The notes beneath the pieces are model-generated. The model made no database searches. It saw only the letters and a list, made by a program, of their open reading frames with translations, and was not told the origin of the DNA. Positions 16,017 through 24,840 of a stretch of DNA of 64,000 nucleotides are shown here, piece after piece (position 1 is the first letter of the stretch; the number at the start of each line of letters is the position of its first letter). Origin of the DNA: Antarctobacter albus (GTDB lineage: Bacteria > Pseudomonadota > Alphaproteobacteria > Rhodobacterales > Rhodobacteraceae); NCBI RefSeq assembly GCF_900101505.1, contig NZ_FMZI01000002.1, positions 1 to 64,000 of the forward strand, written 5' to 3'. The position numbers and the translations under genes are program-made.

Positions 16017-16781
16017 ATGACCCTGCGTCTTTCTTTCATTTCCAGCGCACTCGCGCTTGGCCTGTCGCTTGTTCCCCTCGCGCTTGTCGCCCAGGACGAC
16101 CCGCGCCCCGTCCGCCTGCATGCGCCCGCGGCGCTTGTCGACAGCGGTCTTGTCCAACATATCCTTCCGCGCTTCACGCTCAAGACGCGGGTGCGGGTGG
16201 AACTGGTCGAGGACCCGGAAAAGGCCGATATCGCGCTGGGCGCAACGGGGGATCCGCTGTTCGCGGGGCCGGAACAGGTCTGGCACCTTGAGGTGAGCTC
16301 TGCGGATCACGCGGGCACCGGGCGTTTCGCGGACTGGCTGACATCCGAGGTCGGCCTCAACACGGTGGCAAGTTTCGCACCCGACGGTGCGCCGCTGTTC
16401 GGCCCGCCGCCGGAAGAGACCGAAGATGTCGAGACCGTGGTGATCGACGGCGACGCGAAACTGGGTCACAGGGTCAGCCGCGCCAAATGCGTCCGCTGCC
16501 ATGTGATCGACGAAAAGACGCGCGGCTTCGGCATCGGCTCGACCCCCAGTTTCATGGTGCTGCGGGCGCTGCCGGACTGGGAGGATCGGTTCTATGCCTT
16601 CTACGCGCTGAATCCGCACCCGGCCTTCACCGTGGTCGAGGGGGTGACACTGCCCTTTCCCGACAACCGGCCCTCGCCCATCGCGCCGGTCCGCATGACG
16701 CTGGACGAGGTCGAGGCCATCGTCGCCTATGTCGCCGCGATTCAGGCCGCGGACCTGGGCGCGCCGCTGGAGTTCCAGTAG
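16017..16781 (+). CDS. Periplasmic PBP-like / cytochrome c fusion of FDH locus
   Basis: A 254-residue exported protein with a signal peptide ending about ALVAQDDP. The N-terminal part (VRLHAPAALVDSGLVQHIL, VELVEDPEKADIALG) resembles the first lobe of a molybdate/tungstate-type solute-binding protein. The C-terminal half holds one haem c site, CVRCH, and a later MTLDEVEAIVAYVAAI helix typical of the last helix of class I cytochrome c. It could pass electrons from FDH while sensing or binding oxyanion; both roles are inferred. It is divergent from DUF6494 with only 53 bases between, so the two probably share a regulatory region. Confidence 0.75.
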   Translation: MTLRLSFISSALALGLSLVPLALVAQDDPRPVRLHAPAALVDSGLVQHILPRFTLKTRVRVELVEDPEKADIALGATGDPLFAGPEQVWHLEVSSADHAGTGRFADWLTSEVGLNTVASFAPDGAPLFGPPPEETEDVETVVIDGDAKLGHRVSRAKCVRCHVIDEKTRGFGIGSTPSFMVLRALPDWEDRFYAFYALNPHPAFTVVEGVTLPFPDNRPSPIAPVRMTLDEVEAIVAYVAAIQAADLGAPLEFQ

Positions 16782-16810
16782 CGTCCGGGGCAGGGCGGGG
16801 TCCGTCACGG

Positions 16811-18760
16811 TCAGTGATCCCGGCGCTTGGACAGGTAATCCTCGGTCGTGCGGACCTTGGGCCGCTCTCCCATCGCAAAGGGATTGTCCGAAACGCCCAT
16901 CTGCGCCTTGACCCGGCAATCGTCGCACATCTGGATCATCCGCAGCTTCTCCGGATCCTGGAACATGGCGTGCCCCGAGAGTTTCTCGGTGATCCGGTCG
17001 ATGGCGGATTTCGACCCGAAGAGCGTGCCGCAGTCGACGCAGGCAAAGGGCTCTTCCTCGTTCAGCACCTCTTGCCGCAGGGCCGTCTCGGTCAGGTCCA
17101 GGCGGGGTTCCAGCGTGATGGCCTGTTCCGGGCAGATCGTGGCGCAGATCCCGCATTGCAGGCAGGCGTCCTCCTGAAAGCGCAGCTGCGGCAGGTCCGG
17201 GTTGTCGCCAAGCGCACCAGAGGGGCAGAGCGAAACACAGGACAGGCAGAGCGTACAGGCATCCGTATCCACCAGCACGGCGCCATAGGGGGCGCCCTGG
17301 GGCAGGGGCAGCTGCGCCTCATCCCCGTGCAGTGCGCGGGCGGCCTGCCGTGTCACCTGCCGCCGGGTGCCAAGGGGGCGCACCGGCTCTGCCACCGGGG
17401 CAGGGGCGGTTTCGTCATAAAGTGCATCGCTCATCGCGTCGGGGTCGGGCGTGTCCAGCAGGCGCACCCGGTTCCCGCCCGCGATTGCCTGGGCCAGCGC
17501 CAGCTGCGCCGCCAGGGCATCGCGGTCCACCCCCGGTCCGGGCAGCAAGGTGACTGACGCAAAGCCCGCCGCCAGCGCGGCCACGGCCTCGGCATGTCCG
17601 AAGGCGCCCACGACGGGCAGTTCCATCGGGATCACGTCGCGCGGCAGTCCGCGCCCGTGCCGGGCGGAGAGGCGGATCATCTCTGCCCCATGCGCGTCAT
17701 GCACCATGAGGCGCGGCGCGCTGCCGCCCGCATCCAGGTAGGCCTTGGCCAGTGTCTGCACCCGGCGAAAGGTCAGGTCGACCGGCGGCGCGTCATAGCT
17801 GATGGCGCCCGAGGGGCAGACCGCCGAACAGGCGCCGCAGCCGGCACAGATCATCGGGTCGACCGTCACGTGATCGCCCTCGGGCGAGATCGCGCCGGTG
17901 GGGCACAGGTCGAGACAGCGAGTGCAGCCGGTCTGCCCGGCCCGCGAATGGGCGCAAAGCAACGCCTCTGTCCGGACGTAAAGCGGCTTTTCGAAGGTGC
18001 CGACAAGATGCGAGGCCGCCATGACCGCCGCTGCGACAGAGGGCGCGTGTGCGGGATCGGCGCGCAGGTAGCCCTCGCGCTTTTCATGCGCGGAGAACAG
18101 CGGCGTGTCGCCCCGCAGGTCGAGGATCACGTCGCAGTCCGAGGCGCCGCCGTCTTGCGGATCGGTCAGGACAAAGGCACCGCGCCCGCCCGGTTCGACC
18201 TGCCGCAGGGCGTCGATCACCACGCGGAATTGCCCCAGCGCGCCCTGTGCCTGCCGCAGGCGGCCCGTCACCACGTCATAGGCGCGGCTGTCCGGAACTT
18301 CCGATCCCTCGGGCAAGAGCACCGTCACCCCCAGATGCGGCGCCAGCTGTTCGGCGGCAGGCAGGGCGACATCCGGCGCCCCGAGGACCAGGCACAGCCC
18401 TTCTGAAATCACGTCGAGCGTCTTTTCCGGTGCGGCGGGCAGCAATGCCTCGGCGATCAGGGCGGACATTTTGGGTACTGCAGAGGCGGACTCCGCGCTC
18501 CACCCGGCCCGGTCGCGCAGGTCCAGCACCGGCGGCGCCGGCAGGTCCATTTCCTCTGCCAGGGCCTCGAAAATCCGGGACTCCTGTGTACAGCAAAAAA
18601 TCGTGTCCCCCCCCTGCAGGGCGGCGGCGGCCCGGTCGATCTGGCTGGTGCAGAGGGCCGAACAGGGTGGGGATACCTCCAGCCCGGTGGTCCGTGACAG
18701 GGCCTGGGAATCGACTTGCTGCGTCCCCAAGCAGTCGCATGTTATCAATGACTTGACCAT
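16811..18760 (-). CDS. Large multi-4Fe-4S protein of formate dehydrogenase locus
   Basis: A 649-residue cytoplasmic iron-sulfur protein. Two ferredoxin-like repeats lie near residues 268-320 (CTRCLDLCP, CAGCGACSAVCP), and a second pair lies near 500-560 (CTLCLSCVSLCP, CLQCGICATICP). An additional CVDC ... CDDC pair near the C-terminus may bind zinc or iron. The N-terminal part has paired cysteines (TCDC, FCCT) and an HdrA-like layout. Four 4Fe-4S clusters would make an electron conduit or cluster reservoir. The start has GGGGAGGG eight bases upstream. It is convergent with the PBP-cytochrome gene and divergent from DUF3305. It is a recurrent FDH-locus protein of unknown function. Confidence 0.88.
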   Translation of the reverse strand: MVKSLITCDCLGTQQVDSQALSRTTGLEVSPPCSALCTSQIDRAAAALQGGDTIFCCTQESRIFEALAEEMDLPAPPVLDLRDRAGWSAESASAVPKMSALIAEALLPAAPEKTLDVISEGLCLVLGAPDVALPAAEQLAPHLGVTVLLPEGSEVPDSRAYDVVTGRLRQAQGALGQFRVVIDALRQVEPGGRGAFVLTDPQDGGASDCDVILDLRGDTPLFSAHEKREGYLRADPAHAPSVAAAVMAASHLVGTFEKPLYVRTEALLCAHSRAGQTGCTRCLDLCPTGAISPEGDHVTVDPMICAGCGACSAVCPSGAISYDAPPVDLTFRRVQTLAKAYLDAGGSAPRLMVHDAHGAEMIRLSARHGRGLPRDVIPMELPVVGAFGHAEAVAALAAGFASVTLLPGPGVDRDALAAQLALAQAIAGGNRVRLLDTPDPDAMSDALYDETAPAPVAEPVRPLGTRRQVTRQAARALHGDEAQLPLPQGAPYGAVLVDTDACTLCLSCVSLCPSGALGDNPDLPQLRFQEDACLQCGICATICPEQAITLEPRLDLTETALRQEVLNEEEPFACVDCGTLFGSKSAIDRITEKLSGHAMFQDPEKLRMIQMCDDCRVKAQMGVSDNPFAMGERPKVRTTEDYLSKRRDH

Positions 18761-19100
18761 TGTCTTGCCCTCCCCTCAAAGCACGCTTGACGGTGCCTGT
18801 TTCGTACTGCGCCGGTGGAGCCTAGCCATGATTCGCGGCCCTCCACAACCGTTTATCCCGGTCAGCCAAACCGCCGAAACGGACGCATTCGGGATGCTGC
18901 GCTGCGGCTGATTCGAGCATTCTCAAAACGCCGCTTTTCCGAGCAAAAATGTCAGGTTGGACAAAACGTCCGTGGCCCGGTGGCGCCCCTGTCGCGGCTG
19001 CCCAAATTGACCGTTTCGGGCGCGGAATACCGCGGTACGCCGTTTTTCGCTTTCGTTCGGCAAGGTTGCCGGATCAAACTCCTGTCAAGGGAGGACCACC
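18761..19100 (+). promoter_or_regulatory. Divergent intergenic region between 4Fe-4S protein and the FDH operon
   Basis: A 340-base gap with no convincing reading frame. It should hold the start of the main FDH transcript (DUF3305 onwards) and that of the 4Fe-4S gene. Short inverted elements are visible, such as GGAC-N5-GTCC near 18959-18971. A TTGACC at 19007-19012 is a possible -35, but I find no matching -10. No regulator site can be named. Confidence 0.4.
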
Positions 19101-19667
19101 GTGATCCACAATCCGAAGGCGTACCGGACCATGCCGCTGGGCATCGTGCTGAGACGCGCCCCTGGCGTGACTCGATGGGCGAAGTGGGTCTGGACCGCAT
19201 CCGCCGTCATGCCCGGTGCCGGCGACGCCGACTGGCGCGTCCTGCGCACCGAGGGCGAGGTGACCGAGTACCATGCCGCGACCGTGCCGCTGGAACTGCA
19301 CGGCGCCGATACGGACGCCTACCTGCACGAACTCTCGGCCAAGCAGCCCAGCGTCTACGTCATCCTGCGCGAGGCGACAGAGGGAGAGGCCCCGCTGGAG
19401 GTGTTGACCGTGACCGCCTCGCCCTACGAGGCGCAGGACTATTCCGACAGCGGCGAGGAAATCATCGAGAAGGTCCCGATGCCGCCCGCGCTTTACGCGC
19501 TGGTGGCCAACTTCGTCGAGGAGTTCCACGAGGAAGAGGTCTTCATCAAGCGCAAGCGGGACAAGAAGCGCATCGACCTTGTCGAGGATGGCGTGGGCGA
19601 TCCGCGTATCGGCAAGCTGGAGGATGTCTATGCCTCGCCCGCGCAACAGCGGAGACGCATGAATTGA
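19101..19667 (+). CDS. DUF3305 domain protein (FDH operon)
   Basis: A 188-residue cytoplasmic protein of DUF3305, always found beside formate dehydrogenase and DUF3306 genes. It starts at a GTG with GGGAGGA upstream, the first gene of the large FDH operon. Visible conserved blocks are MPLGIVLRRAPGVTRWAKWVW and VPMPPALYALVANFVEEFHEEE. Charged, Lys/Arg-rich C-terminal residues follow. The function is unknown; a chaperone or sorting role for FDH is likely from its strict linkage. Confidence 0.88.
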   Translation: MIHNPKAYRTMPLGIVLRRAPGVTRWAKWVWTASAVMPGAGDADWRVLRTEGEVTEYHAATVPLELHGADTDAYLHELSAKQPSVYVILREATEGEAPLEVLTVTASPYEAQDYSDSGEEIIEKVPMPPALYALVANFVEEFHEEEVFIKRKRDKKRIDLVEDGVGDPRIGKLEDVYASPAQQRRRMN

Positions 19668-20290
19668 GCCGGTCGCCCGCAGATTTCTGGTCGCGCCGCC
19701 GCGCAGCCGTTGCCGCCGAGGACAGGGCCGAGACCCGGGCCGAACAGCAGGCCGCCGAGGCCGAGCAGCAGCGCGCGCTGGAGGACCGCCCGGACGAGGA
19801 GATCCTTGCCGAGCTGAACCTGCCCGCTCCCGAAGAGATGGAGGATCCCGCCCAGGTGCAAGCGCTGCTCAAGGCGGTGGCGCCGCAACGGCTCAAGACC
19901 CGCGCCCTGCGGCGGCTGTGGCGGTTGAACCCGGTGCTGGCCAATGTCGATGGGCTGGTCGATTACGGCGATGACTTCACCGATGCCGCCCGCGTGGTCG
20001 AGAACCTGCAATCGCTCTACCAGGTCGGCAAGGGCATGTTCGACAAGGCGGTGGAACAGGCCGAGGCAGAGGCCCGCGCCGCCAATGCCGAAAGGGATGC
20101 GATCGACGAGGCCCCGGATCAGGTCCGGGACGCGGTCGCCACAGACGCCGACGACACAGATGCCAACGTGGCACCACCGGCCCCGGCCTCCGAACCGGCG
20201 CCTCTGGACCATTCCGAACCGAAAGTCGAACCAGAGACCTATGCCGCCGCCCCGCGCCGGATGCGCTTTCGCTTCGAGACCAGCACATGA
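19664..20290 (+). CDS. DUF3306 domain protein (FDH operon)
   Basis: A 208-residue protein starting at a TTG (SRSPADFWSRRRAAV...), which overlaps the DUF3305 stop (TTGA) and has GGAG nine bases upstream. The N-terminal FWSRRR motif and the central KTRALRRLWRLNPVLANVDGL block are typical of DUF3306. The C-terminal third is acidic and proline-rich, probably disordered, ending MRFRFETST. There is no membrane segment or catalytic motif. It is a constant partner of bacterial respiratory FDH genes, function unknown. Confidence 0.86.
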   Translation: MSRSPADFWSRRRAAVAAEDRAETRAEQQAAEAEQQRALEDRPDEEILAELNLPAPEEMEDPAQVQALLKAVAPQRLKTRALRRLWRLNPVLANVDGLVDYGDDFTDAARVVENLQSLYQVGKGMFDKAVEQAEAEARAANAERDAIDEAPDQVRDAVATDADDTDANVAPPAPASEPAPLDHSEPKVEPETYAAAPRRMRFRFETST

Positions 20291-20916
20291 CGACCGACAA
20301 GGACCAGATGACAAACACCGCCGAAACCCGCCAGATCGCCGAAGAAGACCGGCTGCGCGCCGATCTTTACAATTTCCTCGGGCTGCTACTGGCCGGGCCG
20401 CCGGACGAAATGCTTCTGGCACAGACCGCCGGCCTGTCCGGCGACGCGACAGAGATGGGGCAGGCCATCGGCACCCTGGCGAAACTGGCCAAGGTCACAA
20501 AGCCCAAGACCGCGACCAGCGAATACAACAAGCTGTTCATCGGCCTGGGCCGGGGCGAACTGCTGCCCTACGCCTCTTATTACCTGACCGGTTTCCTGAA
20601 CGAGAAACCGCTGGCTCTGCTTCGGCAGGACATGGTGCGGCAGGGGCTGGAACGCGCCGACAACGTGTTCGAACCCGAGGACAACATCGCCTCGCTGATG
20701 GAGATGATGGGCGCGATGATCGTGGGGCGCTTTGGCGCGCCGGCCAGCCTGGATGCGCAGCGCCAGTTCTTCAACAAGCACATCGGCCCCTGGGCGGGGC
20801 ATTTCTACGCCGACCTCGAAGGCGCCAAGAACTCTGTCTTCTACGCCCCCGTGGGTACCGTCGGACGGCTCTTCATGGAGATCGAGTCCGAGGGGTTCCG
20901 CATGAGCGGCGAGTGA
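20287..20916 (+). CDS. TorD/DmsD-family molecular chaperone
   Basis: A 209-residue all-helical protein of the TorD-like (NarJ/DmsD) family. Diagnostic parts are LYNFLGLLLAGPPDE at the N-terminus and the SEYNKLFIGLGRGELLPYASYYL block, which matches the YxxLFxGxGxGxxxPYxSxY signature. These proteins bind the Tat signal of a molybdoenzyme large subunit and hold it until the cofactor is inserted. The start overlaps the DUF3306 stop (ATGA). The FDH alpha subunit 400 bases downstream is the obvious client. Confidence 0.9.
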   Translation: MTTDKDQMTNTAETRQIAEEDRLRADLYNFLGLLLAGPPDEMLLAQTAGLSGDATEMGQAIGTLAKLAKVTKPKTATSEYNKLFIGLGRGELLPYASYYLTGFLNEKPLALLRQDMVRQGLERADNVFEPEDNIASLMEMMGAMIVGRFGAPASLDAQRQFFNKHIGPWAGHFYADLEGAKNSVFYAPVGTVGRLFMEIESEGFRMSGE

Positions 20917-20996
20917 GGATTTCGCCGGGTGCGTTCGGACACGCACCCATCCCGGGGCGGGTGACCGTCCCTCAACCCGTGAAAGGAGCAACTTTC

Positions 20997-21185
20997 ATGA
21001 CCCAGGAAACCAAGGCCTCGCGCCGGAATTTCCTCAAGCTGGCAAGCGTCTCGGCCCCCGCGGCCGCGGTTGCGATCGCCAGCGGCCAGGCGGCCGAAGC
21101 CGGTCCCGCCGAGCCTGACCTGACATCGGAAAAGATGCAGGACACGGCGCATACCCGCGCCTTCTACGACAGCGCCCGCTTCTGA
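20997..21185 (+). CDS. Small twin-arginine signal protein (FDH operon)
   Basis: A 62-residue protein: MTQETKASRRNFLKLAS begins a twin-arginine signal (SRRNFLK), followed by a hydrophobic stretch with an AIASGQAAEA cleavage-like region, leaving a mature part of only about 25 residues (PDLTSEKMQDTAHTRAFYDS). The ribosome-binding site AAAGGAG lies 8 bases upstream. It may ride through the Tat system with the FDH, or act as a structural peptide. It is short but clearly built, and lies directly before the alpha subunit gene. Confidence 0.8.
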   Translation: MTQETKASRRNFLKLASVSAPAAAVAIASGQAAEAGPAEPDLTSEKMQDTAHTRAFYDSARF

Positions 21186-21322
21186 GGCGGCGCCCGCTCT
21201 GTCCGGCAGCGTCCGGTCAAAGCATGTAACGGCCCAAGGCGACTGGTTGCGTGACGCCCGACTGCCTCAGGCCATCGTCAGAGTCCCGCGCCCCTCAAAA
21301 GGCGCGCAAGGGAGAGAAAACC

Positions 21323-24223
21323 ATGTTGAGGAAAAAGACCAACGGGGTTGCGCGACGCCCCCAGCGGACAAGTATCCTTTCCGAGGCCGCCAACGCCTCG
21401 GTTGACCGCCGCGCCTTTCTGCGCGGCTCGGGTCTGGCCATCGGCGGGATTGCCGCCATTGCCGCCACCGGCGGCACCGTGAAACAGGCCAGCGCCGCCT
21501 CTGCCGCCGCCCTCGGCGCGGTGGAGCTCAAGAAATCCGTATGCACCCACTGTTCCGTGGGCTGCACCGTCATCGCCGAAGTCAGCGACGGCGTCTGGGT
21601 CGGGCAGGAGCCCGGCTGGGACAGCCCCTTCAACCTGGGCGCCCATTGCGCTAAGGGGGCCTCTGTGCGCGAACACGCCCACGGCGAGCGCCGCCTGAAG
21701 TACCCGATGAAGAAAGAGAACGGCGAATGGGTCCGCATCTCGTGGGAGCAGGCCATCGACGAGATCGGCGACGGCATGATGAAGATCCGCGAGGAAAGCG
21801 GACCTGACTCTGTCTACTGGTTGGGCTCGGCCAAGCATTCCAACGAACAGGCCTACCTGTTCCGCAAATTCGCTGGCTACTGGGGCACGAACAACGTCGA
21901 CCACCAGGCGCGGATCTGCCATTCGACCACGGTTGCGGGTGTTGCGAACACATGGGGCTACGGCGCCATGACCAACTCCTACAACGACATCCACAACAGC
22001 CAGGCGATCTTCATCATCGGTGGCAACCCCGCCGAGGCGCACCCCGTGTCCTTGCTGCACGTGTTGCGCGCCAAGGAGATGAACAATGCGCCGCTGATCG
22101 TCTGCGACCCGCGGTTCACCCGCACGGCGGCCCATGCGGATGAATACGTCCGCTTCCGTCCCGGTTCCGACGTGGCGCTGGTCTGGGGGATCCTCTGGCA
22201 CATCTTCGAGAACGGCTGGGAGGACAAGGAGTTCATCCGCACCCGTGTCTGGGGCATGGACCAGATCCGCGAGGAAGTGGCCAAGTGGACCCCCGAAGAG
22301 GTCGAACGCGTCACCGGAACGCCCGGTTCGCAGCTGCGCCGCGTGGCCCGGACGCTGGCCAACAACCGTCCCGGCACCGTGATCTGGTGCATGGGCGGCA
22401 CCCAGCACACCAATGGCAACAACAACACCCGCGCCTACTGCATCCTGCAGCTCGCGCTGGGCAACATGGGCACCTCCGGTGGCGGCACCAACATCTTCCG
22501 TGGCCATGACAACGTGCAGGGCGCGACCGATCTCGGCGTTCTGTCGCACACGCTGCCCGGCTACTATGGCCTGGCCAAGGGATCGTGGCAGCACTGGGCG
22601 CGCGTCTGGGAGGAAGACTTCGACTGGCTTTCGGCCCAGTTCGACACGCTCAAGGGCGCGGACGGCAAGGACAAGAACCTGATGTTCGAGACCGGCATCC
22701 CGGTCAGCCGCTGGATCGACGGTGTCCTTGAAGACCCGGAGAACATGGACCAGCCGAACACGGTCCGGGCCATGGTGCTCTGGGGCCATGCGCCGAACTC
22801 TCAGACCCGCATGGTCGAGATGAAGAAGGCGATGGAGATGCTGGACATGCTGGTCGTCGTCGACCCGTATCCCACCGTTTCCGCCGTGCTGCATGACCGT
22901 GAGGATGGTGTCTACCTGCTGCCCGCAGCCACGCAGTTCGAGACCTACGGGTCGGTGACCGCCTCCAACCGCTCGCTGCAGTGGCGTCAGAAGGTTGTCG
23001 ATCCGCTCTTCGAGTCGAAGCCCGACCAGGAGATCATCGGTCTCTTCGCCAAGAAGTTCGGCTTTCATGATCGCATGTTCCGCAACATCGCGCTGGAGGA
23101 CGACGGCATCACGCCGAATGTCGAGGATACGCTGCGCGAGATCAACAAGGGCATGTGGACCATCGGCTATACCGGCCAGTCTCCGGAGCGGCTGAAGCTG
23201 CACATGGAGAACCAGCACACCTTTGACCGCACCACCCTTCAGGCGGTGGGTGGCCCGGCCGACGGCGACTATTACGGTCTGCCCTGGCCAAGCTGGGGCA
23301 CAGCCGACATGAAGCACCCGGGCACGCCCAATCTCTACGACATGTCCAAGCCTGTCGCAGAGGGCGGTTTGACCTTCCGGGCGCGTTTCGGTGTCGAGCG
23401 TAACGGTGACAACCTGCTGGCCGATGGCGTTTACTCGGTGGGATCCGAAATCCAGGACGGCTATCCCGAGTTCACCATGCAGATGCTCATGGATCTTGGC
23501 TGGGACGGTGACCTGACCGAGGAAGAGCGCGCGGTGATCGACGGCATCGCCGGGCCCAAGACCAACTGGAAAACCGACCTTTCGGGCGGCATCCAGCGGG
23601 TCGCGATCAAGCACGGCTGCGCCCCCTTCGGAAACGCAAAGGCCCGTGCGGTCGTCTGGACCTTCCCGGATCCGATCCCGGTGCACCGCGAACCGCTATA
23701 CACCAACCGCCGCGACCTCGTGGCCGACTACCCGACCTACGAGGACCGCAAGTTCTACCGTCTGCCGACCATGTATGCGTCGATCCAGAAGCAGGACTTC
23801 AGCCAGGACTACCCGATCATCCTCACCTCCGGTCGACTGGTCGAGTACGAGGGCGGCGGGGACGAGACCCGGTCGAACCCCTGGCTGGCCGAACTGCAGC
23901 AGAACATGTTCGTCGAGGTGAACCCGCGGGACGCCAACAACCTGGGTATCCGCGACGGTTCGGATGTCTGGGTCGAAGGCCCCGAGGGCGGCAAGGTCAA
24001 GGTCATGGCGATGGTCACCCAGCGGGTGGGCGAAGGTGTTGCCTTCATGCCCTTCCACTTCGGCGGCCACTTCCAGGGCGAAGACCTGAGGTCCAAGTAC
24101 CCGGACGGCGCGGATCCCTATGTGCTTGGGGAATCCACCAACGTCGCCCAGACCTACGGCTACGACTCGGTGACCCAGATGCAGGAAACCAAATGTACCC
24201 TGTGCAAGATCACCGCAGCGTAA
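21323..24223 (+). CDS. fdhA: Formate dehydrogenase alpha subunit (molybdo/tungsto-bis-MGD, Tat-exported)
   Basis: A 966-residue catalytic subunit of a periplasm-facing FDH that oxidises formate to CO2. A Tat signal DRRAFLRGSG lies at about 28-37. The 4Fe-4S ligands are C74, C77, C81 and C109 (CTHCSVGC ... HCAKGAS). The metal ligand is a cysteine (C199 in QARICHSTT), not selenocysteine, followed by the conserved H200. The C-terminal pterin-binding domain is complete, and the chain ends in an extra CTLC motif (about residue 960). The start at 21323 has GGGAGAGAAAA just upstream, and a longer open frame begins without a ribosome-binding site. The metal may be tungsten, given the tup genes nearby. 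Confidence 0.95.
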   Translation: MLRKKTNGVARRPQRTSILSEAANASVDRRAFLRGSGLAIGGIAAIAATGGTVKQASAASAAALGAVELKKSVCTHCSVGCTVIAEVSDGVWVGQEPGWDSPFNLGAHCAKGASVREHAHGERRLKYPMKKENGEWVRISWEQAIDEIGDGMMKIREESGPDSVYWLGSAKHSNEQAYLFRKFAGYWGTNNVDHQARICHSTTVAGVANTWGYGAMTNSYNDIHNSQAIFIIGGNPAEAHPVSLLHVLRAKEMNNAPLIVCDPRFTRTAAHADEYVRFRPGSDVALVWGILWHIFENGWEDKEFIRTRVWGMDQIREEVAKWTPEEVERVTGTPGSQLRRVARTLANNRPGTVIWCMGGTQHTNGNNNTRAYCILQLALGNMGTSGGGTNIFRGHDNVQGATDLGVLSHTLPGYYGLAKGSWQHWARVWEEDFDWLSAQFDTLKGADGKDKNLMFETGIPVSRWIDGVLEDPENMDQPNTVRAMVLWGHAPNSQTRMVEMKKAMEMLDMLVVVDPYPTVSAVLHDREDGVYLLPAATQFETYGSVTASNRSLQWRQKVVDPLFESKPDQEIIGLFAKKFGFHDRMFRNIALEDDGITPNVEDTLREINKGMWTIGYTGQSPERLKLHMENQHTFDRTTLQAVGGPADGDYYGLPWPSWGTADMKHPGTPNLYDMSKPVAEGGLTFRARFGVERNGDNLLADGVYSVGSEIQDGYPEFTMQMLMDLGWDGDLTEEERAVIDGIAGPKTNWKTDLSGGIQRVAIKHGCAPFGNAKARAVVWTFPDPIPVHREPLYTNRRDLVADYPTYEDRKFYRLPTMYASIQKQDFSQDYPIILTSGRLVEYEGGGDETRSNPWLAELQQNMFVEVNPRDANNLGIRDGSDVWVEGPEGGKVKVMAMVTQRVGEGVAFMPFHFGGHFQGEDLRSKYPDGADPYVLGESTNVAQTYGYDSVTQMQETKCTLCKITAA

Positions 24224-24235
24224 GGAGAAACAGAC

Positions 24236-24829
24236 ATGGCACGATCCAAATTCCTCTGTGACGCCGAGCGCTGTATCGAGTGCAACGCCTGCGTGACCGC
24301 GTGCAAGAACGAACACGAGGTGCCCTGGGGGATCAACCGCCGCCGCGTGGTGACGATCCAGGATGGGACGCCGGGCGAACGCTCGATCTCGGTGGCCTGC
24401 ATGCACTGTTCCGACGCGCCCTGCATGGCCGTCTGTCCGGTGGATTGCTTCTACCAGACCGAAGAAGGTGTGGTCCTGCACTCCAAGGACCTCTGCATCG
24501 GCTGCGGCTACTGCTTCTACGCGTGCCCCTTCGGCGCGCCGCAGTTCCCGCAGGCGGGTAACTTCGGCTCGCGCGGCAAGATGGACAAATGCACCTTCTG
24601 TGCCGGCGGCCCTGAGGAAACCCACTCGACCGCGGAGTTCGCCAAGTACGGGCGCAACCGGATCGCAGAGGGCAAGCTGCCCATCTGCGCCGAGATGTGT
24701 TCCACCAAGGCCCTGCTTGCCGGTGACGGCGACGTGGTCTCGGGCATCTACCGCGAGCGCGTGGTCGCCCGTGGCTTCGGCTCGGGCGCCTGGGGCTGGG
24801 GTACCGCCTACGACCAGAAAGGCGGCTGA
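24236..24829 (+). CDS. fdh3B: Formate dehydrogenase iron-sulfur (beta) subunit
   Basis: A 197-residue four-cluster ferredoxin-type subunit (FDH3 type). Cysteine blocks are visible: CIECNACVTACKNEH, CMHCSDAPCMAVCP, CIGCGYCFYACPFG and CTFC with a later CAEMC. It relays electrons from the alpha subunit to the membrane cytochrome b. It begins 12 bases after the alpha stop with a good GGAG sequence. There is no signal peptide, so it must be exported by riding on the alpha subunit through Tat. Confidence 0.94.
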   Translation: MARSKFLCDAERCIECNACVTACKNEHEVPWGINRRRVVTIQDGTPGERSISVACMHCSDAPCMAVCPVDCFYQTEEGVVLHSKDLCIGCGYCFYACPFGAPQFPQAGNFGSRGKMDKCTFCAGGPEETHSTAEFAKYGRNRIAEGKLPICAEMCSTKALLAGDGDVVSGIYRERVVARGFGSGAWGWGTAYDQKGG

Positions 24830-24840
24830 CGCCTCCTTTT

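Noticed and set aside
18981-18995. Possible sigma54 promoter (TGGCGCCCCTGTCGC) ahead of the FDH operon
   Set aside because: The GG/GC spacing fits, but three of the conserved bases differ. The likely regulator of the locus lacks the GAFTGA motif needed to contact sigma54, so a sigma70 promoter is more probable.
21278-23686. 802-codon minus-strand open frame opposite FDH alpha
   Set aside because: It results from the high GC and codon bias of the FDH alpha gene. Its translation is His/Arg/Asp-rich without any recognisable fold, and the opposite strand encodes a textbook molybdoenzyme.
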